Below, piece after piece: positions 44,723-54,188 of a stretch of DNA of 64,000 bases (position 1 is the stretch's first letter; every line of letters begins with the position of its first letter). Under the pieces are notes generated by a model, which was not told the origin of the DNA, made no database searches, and saw nothing but the letters and a program-made list of their open reading frames with translations. The stretch lies in assembly GCF_007750395.1 (NCBI RefSeq), contig NZ_CP036281.1, positions 347,211 through 411,210 on the forward strand, given 5' to 3'. The DNA is from Polystyrenella longa. GTDB taxonomy: Bacteria; Planctomycetota; Planctomycetia; Planctomycetales; Planctomycetaceae. Position numbers and translations under genes: made by a program.

Positions 44723-45169
44723 CTAATTCGAAGGAGGATATGGCCATAACCAAACACGATCGGCTTCCATGTCGAGACGATATAGACCAGTATCTTCAAT
44801 CACATACTGAAGTGCTGACCTCCAGTCTTCAAGTGTGGTCATATTTACAGACAGAATCAGTAGCGACTCTTCTTCGTGGTACACCACTGAAGAGACTTGG
44901 TCTTCTCTGATCATTGTGATTCGTAATCGTTGGGCCGTGCTAAACTTTCGATTTGATCGGAGCTCGGGAACCATCATTTTTTGCGTCGGAGTTGACAGAG
45001 TAAGAGTTCGATAGTCCGAGCGGTCATACTGAAGTTCGTCGAATATCGAGATGAGATTTCCACACCCTCGGCACGTCCCAGAGAAATGCCAATCCTGGTA
45101 CGACTGTGACGGAGAACAATGTCGCCAGAAATAGATGCGTCCTTGTTGAGCTGAATGTTTCTGATTCAT
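44723..45169 (-). CDS. Hypothetical protein with CxxC motif
   Basis: The 148-residue product has a CRGCGN motif (about 33-38) in an otherwise unrecognised sequence, with an alpha/beta second half (LLILSVNMTTLEDWRSALQYV). Its 3' end overlaps the frame of the next gene. No known domain. It is followed by a repeat-containing gap towards trkH. Confidence 0.55.
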   Translation of the reverse strand: MNQKHSAQQGRIYFWRHCSPSQSYQDWHFSGTCRGCGNLISIFDELQYDRSDYRTLTLSTPTQKMMVPELRSNRKFSTAQRLRITMIREDQVSSVVYHEEESLLILSVNMTTLEDWRSALQYVIEDTGLYRLDMEADRVWLWPYPPSN

Positions 45170-45209
45170 TTCATTTCTCAGACTAACAAAAGATATTTAC
45201 CACTCTCTT

Positions 45210-45242
45210 ATCTGTGTAAATCCGTGTCCATCTGTGGTTCCA
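45210..45242 (-). repeat. Dispersed AACCACAGA-type repeat (copy R10)
   Basis: On the minus strand: GGAACCACAGATGGACACGG, then ATTTACACAGAT. Closest to R2 and R3. It lies 19 bp downstream of the trkH stop. Confidence 0.6.
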
Positions 45243-45260
45243 AACGGATATCCCTTCCCC

Positions 45261-46865
45261 TTACTGGTTTCGCCAGAAGGTGGGGAAGAAGAGGACGAGG
45301 ATGGCGAAGAGTTCGAGGCGGCCGAGGAGCATTAGCAGGGTGAGAAGAAGTTTGCCGGGGCCGGAAAAGCTGGAGTAGTTTTCTGCGGGACCGAGGACAC
45401 CCAGACCAGGACCGATGTTGTTGAGGGACGAGGCGACGGCGCTCGCGCAGTCGAGCAGTTTTTCGGCTTTGACATTCTGTTCCCCCTTCTGCCATTGGTC
45501 GTCGGGTTCTATCGCGGCCAGCACCATCCAGCTGGAGATGAAAATAAACAGAACCAGGCTGAAGTAAACCATCACTTCATGCCGTAACGATTTGTCGACC
45601 GAGACGCCGAAGATTTTCAGGGAACGGACGACATTCGGGCGAAAGGCCTGTTCGACTTCCAGGCGGATGATCTTCGCGAAGAGCAGAAATCGGATCACCT
45701 TCAGTCCACCCGCCGTTGAACCAGAGCAACCCCCGATGAACATTAGCAGCAACAGCAGCCCTTTGGCGAACTCGCTCCACTCGTGAAAGTTCTCGGTGCC
45801 GTATCCAGTGGTCGTCATAATGGAGACAGAGGTGAACGTCGAATGGCGAAGACAGGTCAGGATGCTGTCGTAGATATCGTTCCACCAGAGAGACCAGGAG
45901 AGCGCGAGCGTCGCGAAGCAGAGAATGGCGAGGTACGTTTTTAACTCAGGATCTTTGTAAAGCGGAGCGAAACGTTGTTTGAGGCTGAAATGTTCGTTGC
46001 GGCTCGAATAACGAAAAACAAAGTAATAGAGCGCGAAGTTTGTTCCCGCCATCAGCATTCCGACGACGGTTGTCATTTCGATGGTGACTGACTGAAAGTG
46101 ACCCAGACTTTTGTTAAACGTGCTGAATCCACCAGTCGCCAATGTTCCAAAGGTATGGCAGAGGGCATCATAGAACGTCATTCCTTCCAGCCAGTAGACC
46201 AACGTAAAAACCGCTGTCAACGACATGTAAATGGCCCACATCACGATGGCTGTTTCACGCACGCGCGGACGCACTGCCTCATTAATGGGGCCGGGGACTT
46301 CTCGGCGCATCAGTGCTTTCCCTCCGGCACCCAGTTGGCCGAGGATCGCGACGAAGAGCACAATAATTCCCATCCCGCCCAGCCAGTGGGTAAAACTTCG
46401 CCAGAAGAGGATGCAGCGGGGAATCAGCTTGGTGTGTTCACTTTCGGGGTCAGTTAATTGAGGATCTTCGAGCTGCGTCAGGACGGAGGCCCCCGTGGTG
46501 GTGAATCCCGAGACCGATTCAAAGAGGGCATCGACCACCGTCATCGGCTGGTCCGCTTCCCGGTAGGTGTGCGAGAAGAGGTAAGGCAAGCTTCCCAGAA
46601 AGCCGGCGAGCAACCAGCCGAGGCCCACGATGGCGAGCGCTTCTTTCCGGAGAATGTTGCTCCGTTCCTGCCGGCCCGTGTAGTAGAGGGCTCCACCAAT
46701 GGTGAGACTGCACACGATTGAAAAGAGGAGTCCGATGAACCCCTGTGTCTCGAATGTCCGCGTCTGTCCCATGAACGGAAATGCCCAGGGAAGACTGACG
46801 ACCATGGAACAGCCGATCAGAATTCCGAGCTGACCCAGAATACGGGAAAGGAGTAACCAGTTCAT
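45261..46865 (-). CDS. trkH: TrkH family potassium uptake membrane subunit
   Basis: The 534-residue protein has many membrane helices and the four-fold pore pattern of Trk/Ktr/HKT transporters, with selectivity-loop segments [33 protein letters not shown] and [16 protein letters not shown]. It takes up K+, normally gated by a cytosolic TrkA/KtrA RCK subunit, which is not adjacent. A leader hairpin (CCGGGTA at 46932 with TACCCGG at 46954) precedes it. Confidence 0.93.
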   Translation of the reverse strand: MNWLLLSRILGQLGILIGCSMVVSLPWAFPFMGQTRTFETQGFIGLLFSIVCSLTIGGALYYTGRQERSNILRKEALAIVGLGWLLAGFLGSLPYLFSHTYREADQPMTVVDALFESVSGFTTTGASVLTQLEDPQLTDPESEHTKLIPRCILFWRSFTHWLGGMGIIVLFVAILGQLGAGGKALMRREVPGPINEAVRPRVRETAIVMWAIYMSLTAVFTLVYWLEGMTFYDALCHTFGTLATGGFSTFNKSLGHFQSVTIEMTTVVGMLMAGTNFALYYFVFRYSSRNEHFSLKQRFAPLYKDPELKTYLAILCFATLALSWSLWWNDIYDSILTCLRHSTFTSVSIMTTTGYGTENFHEWSEFAKGLLLLLMFIGGCSGSTAGGLKVIRFLLFAKIIRLEVEQAFRPNVVRSLKIFGVSVDKSLRHEVMVYFSLVLFIFISSWMVLAAIEPDDQWQKGEQNVKAEKLLDCASAVASSLNNIGPGLGVLGPAENYSSFSGPGKLLLTLLMLLGRLELFAILVLFFPTFWRNQ

Positions 46866-47084
46866 GTTGGGTGTTTATTTTCGCTGAATTAGATCGGAAG
46901 AGTCATCACGCGCAGGATAAGCTCTGCCGGTCCGGGTACAAAACGGGCCATTCTACCCGGTTCGTTACCTTCAGTTCACCTGTAATCGACTAAAATTCGT
47001 CCCATTCCCATAGTTAGGGAGACAGGATCCTGACTAAACTGAGAATTAGGACATCCTTGGAATAGCCACCTCGAAAGTAGCAAC

Positions 47085-47612
47085 ATGATCACTCCATCCG
47101 ACCTCGATCGCCGGGCGGCCACCGTCTCCCACGAGCTTCAAAAACGGAACCTGAAACTGATCTGCGCGGAGAGCTGTACCGCCGGTTTGATTTCCGCCAC
47201 TTTGAGCCGGGTACCGGGGGCATCGGAGTGGTTGTGTGGATCGGCCGTGGTGTATCGGTTCGATACCAAAGTGAACTGGTTGGGAGTTGAAAGAGAGAAA
47301 CTGGACGACCCTGGTCCGGTCAGTTCCATTGTCGCCGAGCAGATGGCAGCGGGAGTCTTGCTCAAGACGCCGGAAGCGTGTTTGGCCCTATCAATTACGG
47401 GGGATTTCGGCCCGGTAGCGCCGGCGGAAACGGACGGAATCGCCTGGGTCGGAATCGCTGAACGGACAGAGCAGGGGAGCGGCATCGCTCTTTTTTCACA
47501 GCGGCTCGAGCTTCAGGATGAGACGACCGAAGGGGAGGGAATATTGCGCCATCGTCGCCATACAGAAGCGGTCTACCGGACACTCGGGCTCCTGCTGGAA
47601 CACCTGAACTAA
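47085..47612 (+). CDS. CinA family nicotinamide-nucleotide amidohydrolase domain protein
   Basis: The 175-residue product is the C-terminal CinA domain alone: LICAESCTAGLISATLSRVPGAS-like motif (LICAESCTAGLISATL), WLCGSAVVYRFDTKVNWLGV and a typical LSITGDFGP block. This domain deamidates NMN to nicotinic acid mononucleotide (PncC activity), recycling pyridine nucleotides. The N-terminal COG1058 domain of full CinA is absent, as in many PncC-type proteins. It is divergent from trkH. Confidence 0.9.
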   Translation: MITPSDLDRRAATVSHELQKRNLKLICAESCTAGLISATLSRVPGASEWLCGSAVVYRFDTKVNWLGVEREKLDDPGPVSSIVAEQMAAGVLLKTPEACLALSITGDFGPVAPAETDGIAWVGIAERTEQGSGIALFSQRLELQDETTEGEGILRHRRHTEAVYRTLGLLLEHLN

Positions 47613-47888
47613 GCCCGCTCTCGTCTGTGACTTTTCCCTGCAGACTCCCGTCACGCCATTCTGAAAACCTGGGTGTCGGTCGACGCTGATTTGGGGCTCC
47701 CAAACCCCGGTCAGGCCTCTGGCTGGAATCGACCCACGGGAAAATTGCATTCCCGGTTGATTTTCCAGAAGTATATTTTCGGAGGAGAAAAGGCGACGAC
47801 TTTTGATCACTTCACAAGTGGTTGTTTGACTTTATTTCACGTTTCGGGCCGTTCTACTTTTCACCTCTGGGAAGAGGAGGGGTTCACT
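47613..47888. other. Intergenic region with two short hairpins
   Basis: GGGAA (47738-47742) can pair with TTCCC (47750-47754), and CACTT with AAGTG near 47810. It forms the leader of the 44-residue protein. No gene is supported. Confidence 0.35.
47875..47880 (+). promoter_or_regulatory. Ribosome binding site of the 44-residue membrane protein
   Basis: A perfect AGGAGG 8 nt before the ATG at 47889. Confidence 0.7.
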
Positions 47889-48023
47889 ATGTCTTACAAG
47901 CTCGATAGTTTATTTGAACAGTTTATGGAGTCCTGGCTGAGTGCCGAACTGACGGATTTCATGTGTCTGGCGGTAGCGATTGTTTTTGTCGCCTGGTGTG
48001 TTAATTTTTATAGTTCAAAATGA
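47889..48023 (+). CDS. Very small single-span membrane protein (44 residues)
   Basis: The frame has a perfect AGGAGG 8 nt before its ATG and encodes an acidic N-terminal helix (MSYKLDSLFEQFMESWLSAE) followed by one membrane helix (CLAVAIVFVAWCVNFY). Its 3' end overlaps by 4 nt a frame leading into queD. Many bacteria have such small membrane proteins that regulate larger complexes; the partner here is unknown. Evidence for translation is the strong ribosome site and the membrane-helix pattern. Confidence 0.6.
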   Translation: MSYKLDSLFEQFMESWLSAELTDFMCLAVAIVFVAWCVNFYSSK

Positions 48024-48163
48024 GAACAGACTGTAAAACTTTCCAGAGGAGGCAACGAGACAGCCGATCTTTCGTGGATACGCCGGTCTTTCGTGGATAC
48101 AATTGGGGTCCAAATTCATCAGCACCCCTCGGAACAGGACCTACGAAAAGACACTCCCCTTTC

Positions 48164-48565
48164 ATGTATCGCATCACTCAGGAAATCCACTTCTGTTACG
48201 GCCACCGGCTGTTGAATTACTCCGGCAAATGTCGACATTTGCACGGCCACAATGCCCGGGTGCAGATTATCCTCGAAGGGGCCGACCTGGACGAACGGGG
48301 CATGCTGATCGACTTTTCCGACATCAAAGCCAAGTTACGTACCTGGATTGACGACGAACTCGATCACCGAATGATTCTCTGCAAAGACGATCCGGTGCTG
48401 GAGGCTCTTAAAGATACCGAAGAACCCTTTTTCGTGATCGATGATAATCCGACGGCCGAAAACATCGCCCGGTTGATTTACAACAAGGCGGTCGATTTCG
48501 AATTCCCGGTCGTTGAAGTCTGCCTCTGGGAAACGCCTAACTCGCAGGCGACGTACCGGGGTTAA
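48164..48565 (+). CDS. queD: 6-carboxytetrahydropterin synthase
   Basis: The 133-residue enzyme makes 6-carboxy-5,6,7,8-tetrahydropterin from dihydroneopterin triphosphate, the second step towards queuosine. Zinc ligands His14, His27 and His29 (FCYGHRL and CRHLHGHN), catalytic Cys23, and the conserved LWETPNSQA near the end are present. The ATG at 48164 gives the family length; the frame opens at 48020 without homology. QueC is encoded at 21719; QueE and QueF were not seen. Confidence 0.93.
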   Translation: MYRITQEIHFCYGHRLLNYSGKCRHLHGHNARVQIILEGADLDERGMLIDFSDIKAKLRTWIDDELDHRMILCKDDPVLEALKDTEEPFFVIDDNPTAENIARLIYNKAVDFEFPVVEVCLWETPNSQATYRG

Positions 48566-48571
48566 AAGGGA

Positions 48572-49321
48572 TTACTGCTTCACGGCCACAAATCGTAATC
48601 GGACGTAATCCTTCAGGTAACCTTGCTCGTCCTGCTCCAGTTGCGGTACGACCTGCTCGACGACTTCGTTCATGAACGCAGGTTGTTCCGATTCAGGAAT
48701 GGGTTCCACGAAACGGCGACCAAAATTCTGTACCCAGTGGATAACTTCCCTGCCGATCGGTGTGGGACGGGGGTAGAGAAGGATTCGTTGTACTTCAAAT
48801 CCGTTTGCTTCCAGCAACGACTTATATTCTTCTGCCGAGGGAAAATACCAGGGGTCGTACTGCTCGCCATCAATTCCCCTCCGGGCCAACGCTGCCTTTA
48901 ATGCGACGCGGGTGATATTCACATTCCCGGCTCCTCCCATCTCGGCCACGAAACGCCCGCCCGGTTTAAGAGCTTGATGAACTCTTTTGATGACCTGCTC
49001 CGGGGGCCGCATCCAGTGTAAAGCGGCGCTGGAAAAGACCGCATCGAACTCTGCCTCATAAGGCAGTTCTGTAGCCGATACCTGTTCGACTGTGATTCCT
49101 TTTCCCTTTGCAGCGGCCACCATGGAAGGGTCACCGTCGATTCCTTTCACGGTCGCTCCAGACTTCATTAACTCCAAAGTCAGCGTTCCATCGCCACAAC
49201 CAAGGTCGAGAATCGTTTCGTCGACTTGGGGTTGTAACCATTCGATCAGCGATTTTCCCAGTTTCGCAACATAGGCCGCTTCGCGCTGATAGTTTTCTGC
49301 ACTCCAGGATTGATTGGTCAT
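48572..49321 (-). CDS. SAM-dependent methyltransferase (class I, trans-aconitate/UbiE-like)
   Basis: The 249-residue product has motif I ILDLGCGDGTLTLELM, an acidic post-I loop (VKGIDGDPSMV) and motif IV-like FDAVFSSAALHWM, typical of class I methyltransferases; HWM after the beta4 strand recalls trans-aconitate methyltransferase (Tam). The C-terminal half is helical. Substrate cannot be told. It is convergent with queD (6 bp between stops). Confidence 0.88.
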   Translation of the reverse strand: MTNQSWSAENYQREAAYVAKLGKSLIEWLQPQVDETILDLGCGDGTLTLELMKSGATVKGIDGDPSMVAAAKGKGITVEQVSATELPYEAEFDAVFSSAALHWMRPPEQVIKRVHQALKPGGRFVAEMGGAGNVNITRVALKAALARRGIDGEQYDPWYFPSAEEYKSLLEANGFEVQRILLYPRPTPIGREVIHWVQNFGRRFVEPIPESEQPAFMNEVVEQVVPQLEQDEQGYLKDYVRLRFVAVKQ

Positions 49322-49526
49322 CGAGACTTCCGTTTGTAAAACAGTTCACCAGATAAATGGGGGATCGTACTAACGTCGGACAAAATTTGGCGCGATGGGT
49401 TCACCTGCTGTTGAAGTTCAACGGGGCGTGTAGTGTTGTATTTCATCGCAGGAAGCGGCAAGATGATACTAAAGTGAATGCACTTTCAGACAGAACATCA
49501 CCGAAGCCAGCCTCAGGAATTCTTAC

Positions 49527-52500
49527 TTGATGATCTCCTTCCGCCAGCCTTTCCGTTTTCTCATCGTATTAACTTTGCTGTTCTCTGTCGCCGCTCTAGC
49601 GGGTGGTCAGCTGCACGCACAGGAAGACGAAGATGCGGTCTTCCTTCCCGGTGTACTTGGAAGTTATCAGCAGGAAGGAGCCGAAGTCTTCGAACGGATC
49701 GATTCGGACATCGCGTTCGACTGGGGAACTCAGACTCCCGATGATCGCCTCTCGGCAGATCGTTTCGCCATTGATTGGAACAGCCTGATCCTGATCCGTC
49801 AAAAATCACCGATGCAGTTCCATGCCTATCTTAGGGGTGAAGTCGAAGTGAAAGTCGACGGGATTGTGGTCCTGAATGGGAAATCGAACGAACCAGGCTG
49901 GATCAGTGGCGAGGTACAGGAGCTGCCGCTGGGCGAGCAAGAATTCGAAGTCCACTTCGCTAAAACCTCCGATCAGGCGGTGATCAAACTGTATTGGTCT
50001 TCGGACGCTTTTGCGCTGGAACCAATTCCTGAGAATGCGCTCCTGCGAGAAGAACCAAGCCGGCAACCCTGGTTGGAAGAACAGGGGCACATGGTGGCGG
50101 ATGCCTTTCGCTGTTTTAACTGCCATGCCTCGTCACGTAGTTCATTGAGTTCTCTCGATATGTCCGCTCCTGCCTTGCAACAAGTCCGCGATCATGTCAG
50201 TTGGGAGTGGCTCGTCGCAAAGCTACAGGATCCGACTCATGAGAATATCGCGAGCAAAATGCCGAACTACGGGTTTGACAAGAACGAGGCGGAAGCAGTG
50301 GCCGCTTACCTCTGGTCGAAGTCGAAGCCAACGGAACTCCTTGAACTTCCCGAACTGCCGCAACCGAAGCCGGATAAAAAGAAGGATGCCGCCGAGGAGC
50401 CTGTGACGGTGATCGATCCCATCGCCGAAGGAGAGCGCGTCGCCAATACTGTCGGTTGTCTGGCCTGCCACCAGGTTGGAGAACTGGGGACTGTCGGTCA
50501 TTACAGCGGACCGGAACTAACGCACCTCGGAAGTAAACGGACAGCCGAATGGATTTATACCTGGTTGGAACAACCTGAAAAACTGCATCCGAACCATCGC
50601 ATGCCGGAGGTGCTGCTTTCCAAAACAGAAAAAACACAAGTCGCGCAATACCTCGCCAGCTTGCAACCCGGTGACTCAGAGAACGCAGCCAGCGGTCCAC
50701 CAGAAATGACCGACGCAATGATCGAACGTGGAGAGAAACTGATCGCACAGGCAAGTTGTGTTTCCTGCCATGATCTGGGAAAGAACGACACTTTCAAACC
50801 GTTTGAAGTGGCCGCCATTCAACCCAATCAATTGAATGGAGAAATATCGTGTGTGGGTTCGGAAGGAAAATCGAATCAGGGATCACATAAACCTCACTTC
50901 GGTGAGCGAGCTGATGGGGAAGCGCTCGATGCGTTTTTGTCGATCGCAGAACCGGCTGCAACGGACGACAACGAGGAACTCACAGCCTCTTTCCATCACA
51001 GCGATTACACAGAAGGGGAAAGGCTCCTTCATAAAAAGAACTGTCTCGCCTGTCATCAACGGGGGAACGACAACGGGCTCAAAGATCTCGCTGGCAAGAT
51101 TGCGGCGAATGTACCTGGACAAGAAGGACTGAGCGAAGCCTTTGTCCCTCCTTCGTTAAACGCGATTGGCGATAAGTTGCTTGACGAGGTGTTGGCCAAA
51201 GCAATTGCCGGACAACAGGACCGTGTCCGCCTCGATTGGCTGGCCGTGCGGATGCCGAAGTTTGAACATAGCCAGGAAGAGTCGGCGGCCCTGCTGACCT
51301 ACCTGAAAGGTCACGACCGAATTCCGGCGGCAGCACCGGCAACGACTCCCATTCCCGAAGTTCCGAAAAAGAGTGAAGAAGAATGGTTCCTCACCGGACA
51401 GGCATTAGTTGGAGCCCGAGGTTTCAGTTGCATTGCCTGCCATCAGATCGGCGACTTCCAACCGAAGAAAGTCGAACCGGGAACCCGGGGGACCGACTTG
51501 CAGGGCATTGGCGACCGGATGCGGAAAGAATTCTACTTTCGGTGGGTACAGTCCCCCATCCGAATTATTCGCGGAATGGAAATGCCTTCTTTCAATCGCC
51601 CTAAAGAAGGCGTGCTTGAAGCACATCTGCCTTCGCAATTAGCGGCTGTCTGGGAGGCGTTAAACGATCCACGATTGACTGTCCCTACTGACCCTTCTGT
51701 TGTCGAACAATACTGGGCAGTCGCTCCCGGAGAAAAACCGCGCGTCGTGCGGGATGTCTTCATGGTGCAGGATCAGGATCAACAGATACCGCTCGTTCGT
51801 TCCTTTGCCGCCGGATTCGATAATGGACATAGCTTACTTTACGATCTCTCTCAGCCACAATTACGCGTCTGGACTGTGGGAGATTTCGCACGGCAACGGA
51901 CGGCAGGAAAGAGCTGGTATTGGGATCTGGCCGGAAATCAGCTGGCGCAGTTCAGTTCTGCGCCGGACTTCGCGCTGTCGATCAAAGGAGACATCCAGCT
52001 TCCTTTGATGGTGGACGATTCGGCAACCAGGTTGATCAGTTACCAGACAACAGAAACAGAAGTCGTAATCGAATACCTCACTCATTTCCAGGTAGAAGGT
52101 AAAACGGTCGAAGTCCGTGTTCGGGAACAATTGGAGACGGCATCGACCAAGGCCAATTCAAATGATTCCAAAACAGGATTGAAACGGACATTCACTGTGT
52201 CCCAAATACCTCAAGGAGGCCGCTTGTTAGTCAGCATTCCCAAGATCGCTCCCGGGTTGGGAAATCCTCAGGTCGAACTGATCTCGAATGTTCCTCAGGA
52301 AGCGATCTCGCACGGCAAGCTACCCACCGATAAAGATACAACCGAGTCTCGTACGTGGGTTCGACTTAACTCCTCAGCCGAGGAAGTTACCGGTAGCTTG
52401 CTTTATCAATGTGATCTGAAGGCACCCGCACTGGTGGCCAACCTGGAACAGAATACCGCCGTGCAACCCACACCGATTTCCACCTTGCCCGGATTTACGG

Positions 52501-53819
52501 GGCAACGATTATCGCTTCCCCCCTCATTGATGCCGACGGCGATGACGGTTACCGCTTCGGGCGATCTGGCGTTTACGTCTCTCAAAGGAGATGTCTATCT
52601 GGCTCGCGATACCGATGGTGACGGGTTCGAAGATAAGGTGATCCTCGTCGAAGAAGGGCTGGCCGCCCCTTTCGGGATCTATGCAGACGGAGACCAACTT
52701 CTCGTTTCGCACAAACCGGAAGTCCTTCGCCTGGTGGATACTAACGGCGATGGCCGTGCCGATACTCGTGAAGTTGTCGCGACTGGTTGGGGATACTCGG
52801 AAGATTACCACGACTGGACCTGTGGTATCGTGAAAGACTCCAAAGGGTATTATTACATCGGTATTGGTTCAGACTATGCCCAGAAAAAGCGTTTGGACAA
52901 CACCCGCAAGTGGCGCGGGGCGGTGCTGCGTTTTGATGAGTCAGGGAATGTCGAACCGGTCGGAACGAACTTCCGTTATCCCACCGGCCTGGCGATAGAT
53001 GCCCAGGATCGGGTTTATGTTTCCGATCAACAAGGTGTGCAGAATACCTTTAATGAAATCAACTACCTGCAACCGGGCAAGTCTTATGGCGTACTCAGCT
53101 GGCAGGACCGTGATAAGGATCTGGTGGATACCCGTGCCGCAGTTCAACTTCCGCATCCCTGGACGCGTTCCGTGAATGGACTGTTCATCCTTCCGGAAGA
53201 CTACCCGATTCCGGAATTGGCGGGCGAGGGGATTGGTTGCGAGTACAACGGGCGTTTTCTGATTCGATTTAATATCGACGAAATCAACGGAGAGGTTCAG
53301 GGGGGGGCCTATAACTTCAGTCAACCTGATCAACTCAGTTCTCAGGAGAATTTTCTGGGACCGCTCTCAGGCTGCGTCGGTCCTGATGGAACCATCTACA
53401 TCGGCAGTATGTATGACAGCGGATGGTCGGGTGGAAGTAACACGGGCGAGATCGTGAAATTAAAACCGACCGGTTCCATCCCGAACGGGATCAAGCAGAT
53501 TCGTTCCCGGAAGAATCAATTTGAAATTGAATTTATGCGTCCTGTTGATAAATCGCTCGCCGCGGATCCGGAGCAGTACGGCATCTCAACTTATACTCGC
53601 GTCTGGCAGGGAGCCTATGGCACGCCCGATTCAGGGCGGCACCAGGTGGAGATCGAAAAGGTAACCGTCGCGGACGATGGCAAGTCGGTCATCTTGCATG
53701 TTCCGGAACTGCTTGCCTCGTATGTTTATGAGATCAATTGTGGTGACCTGGATACGAGCAACGAAGAACCCTTCTGGCCCTCGACGGGTAACTACACGGT
53801 GAACACGCTGCCCGAATAA
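49527..53819 (+). CDS. Giant secreted PA14 + five-heme cytochrome c + beta-propeller protein
   Basis: The 1430-residue protein has a signal peptide (about 1-31), then a PA14-like domain (about 35-180), five CxxCH c-type heme motifs (about residues 196, 311, 411, 506, 635; e.g. CFNCH, CLACH, CVSCH, CLACH, CIACH), a middle beta region and a C-terminal propeller-like half with DTDGDGFEDKVILVEEG and GFGIYADGDQLLVS-like repeats. The last ~130 residues look like an Ig-like fold. This is the planctomycete membrane-bound-dehydrogenase/PSCyt architecture, in which heme domains may pass electrons from substrate oxidation at the propeller; the substrate is unknown, though PA14 suggests a sugar. The gene appears to be alone on its strand up to the secretin. 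Confidence 0.85.
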   Translation: MMISFRQPFRFLIVLTLLFSVAALAGGQLHAQEDEDAVFLPGVLGSYQQEGAEVFERIDSDIAFDWGTQTPDDRLSADRFAIDWNSLILIRQKSPMQFHAYLRGEVEVKVDGIVVLNGKSNEPGWISGEVQELPLGEQEFEVHFAKTSDQAVIKLYWSSDAFALEPIPENALLREEPSRQPWLEEQGHMVADAFRCFNCHASSRSSLSSLDMSAPALQQVRDHVSWEWLVAKLQDPTHENIASKMPNYGFDKNEAEAVAAYLWSKSKPTELLELPELPQPKPDKKKDAAEEPVTVIDPIAEGERVANTVGCLACHQVGELGTVGHYSGPELTHLGSKRTAEWIYTWLEQPEKLHPNHRMPEVLLSKTEKTQVAQYLASLQPGDSENAASGPPEMTDAMIERGEKLIAQASCVSCHDLGKNDTFKPFEVAAIQPNQLNGEISCVGSEGKSNQGSHKPHFGERADGEALDAFLSIAEPAATDDNEELTASFHHSDYTEGERLLHKKNCLACHQRGNDNGLKDLAGKIAANVPGQEGLSEAFVPPSLNAIGDKLLDEVLAKAIAGQQDRVRLDWLAVRMPKFEHSQEESAALLTYLKGHDRIPAAAPATTPIPEVPKKSEEEWFLTGQALVGARGFSCIACHQIGDFQPKKVEPGTRGTDLQGIGDRMRKEFYFRWVQSPIRIIRGMEMPSFNRPKEGVLEAHLPSQLAAVWEALNDPRLTVPTDPSVVEQYWAVAPGEKPRVVRDVFMVQDQDQQIPLVRSFAAGFDNGHSLLYDLSQPQLRVWTVGDFARQRTAGKSWYWDLAGNQLAQFSSAPDFALSIKGDIQLPLMVDDSATRLISYQTTETEVVIEYLTHFQVEGKTVEVRVREQLETASTKANSNDSKTGLKRTFTVSQIPQGGRLLVSIPKIAPGLGNPQVELISNVPQEAISHGKLPTDKDTTESRTWVRLNSSAEEVTGSLLYQCDLKAPALVANLEQNTAVQPTPISTLPGFTGQRLSLPPSLMPTAMTVTASGDLAFTSLKGDVYLARDTDGDGFEDKVILVEEGLAAPFGIYADGDQLLVSHKPEVLRLVDTNGDGRADTREVVATGWGYSEDYHDWTCGIVKDSKGYYYIGIGSDYAQKKRLDNTRKWRGAVLRFDESGNVEPVGTNFRYPTGLAIDAQDRVYVSDQQGVQNTFNEINYLQPGKSYGVLSWQDRDKDLVDTRAAVQLPHPWTRSVNGLFILPEDYPIPELAGEGIGCEYNGRFLIRFNIDEINGEVQGGAYNFSQPDQLSSQENFLGPLSGCVGPDGTIYIGSMYDSGWSGGSNTGEIVKLKPTGSIPNGIKQIRSRKNQFEIEFMRPVDKSLAADPEQYGISTYTRVWQGAYGTPDSGRHQVEIEKVTVADDGKSVILHVPELLASYVYEINCGDLDTSNEEPFWPSTGNYTVNTLPE

Positions 53820-54188
53820 CGTGTAGTTCTTACAATAACGGGGTACAGATTTGCGCGGGTCATTTCTTTTTTGAGTGTAAGAAACGATTAAGATTTGATT
53901 TAACAATATATTGCTCTTGATGCATATTTTGTGTTTCCGTACTATCCCGCTCTCTCTCTCATCAGGCCCGCCCTGAAAAGCTTGCGTAACCGCGTAAAAT
54001 CAGACTGATTTTCTTCAACACAGGGATGTGTCGGAGTCCGTTGCGCAGTCTTCATTTCCTATTGATATTTGAATGCTTTTACGATCCACTTTTGTTCGTG
54101 AAAGAACTTCTGGAACGCCTTTGTGCGCTCCGTTTCAAGTAGGGAATGGAGGATTTGCTTTTCTATTGTCGTAACCGATTATACAAGG
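53820..54188. other. Intergenic region, 369 bp
   Basis: No gene is supported. TTCTTACA (53827-53834) and TGTAAGAA (53876-53883) are perfect inverted 8-mers around a 41-nt loop, just after the preceding stop. The rest is the secretin leader; no clear promoter. Confidence 0.35.

Noticed and set aside
46891-46902. AGATCGGAAGAG, identical to the start of a common sequencing adapter
   Set aside because: Only 12 nt match and the next base differs from the adapter; the context continues as normal leader sequence. I treat it as chance.
49410-49422. Perfect palindrome GTTGAA-G-TTCAAC upstream of the giant cytochrome gene
   Set aside because: Same argument: expected by chance, single copy.
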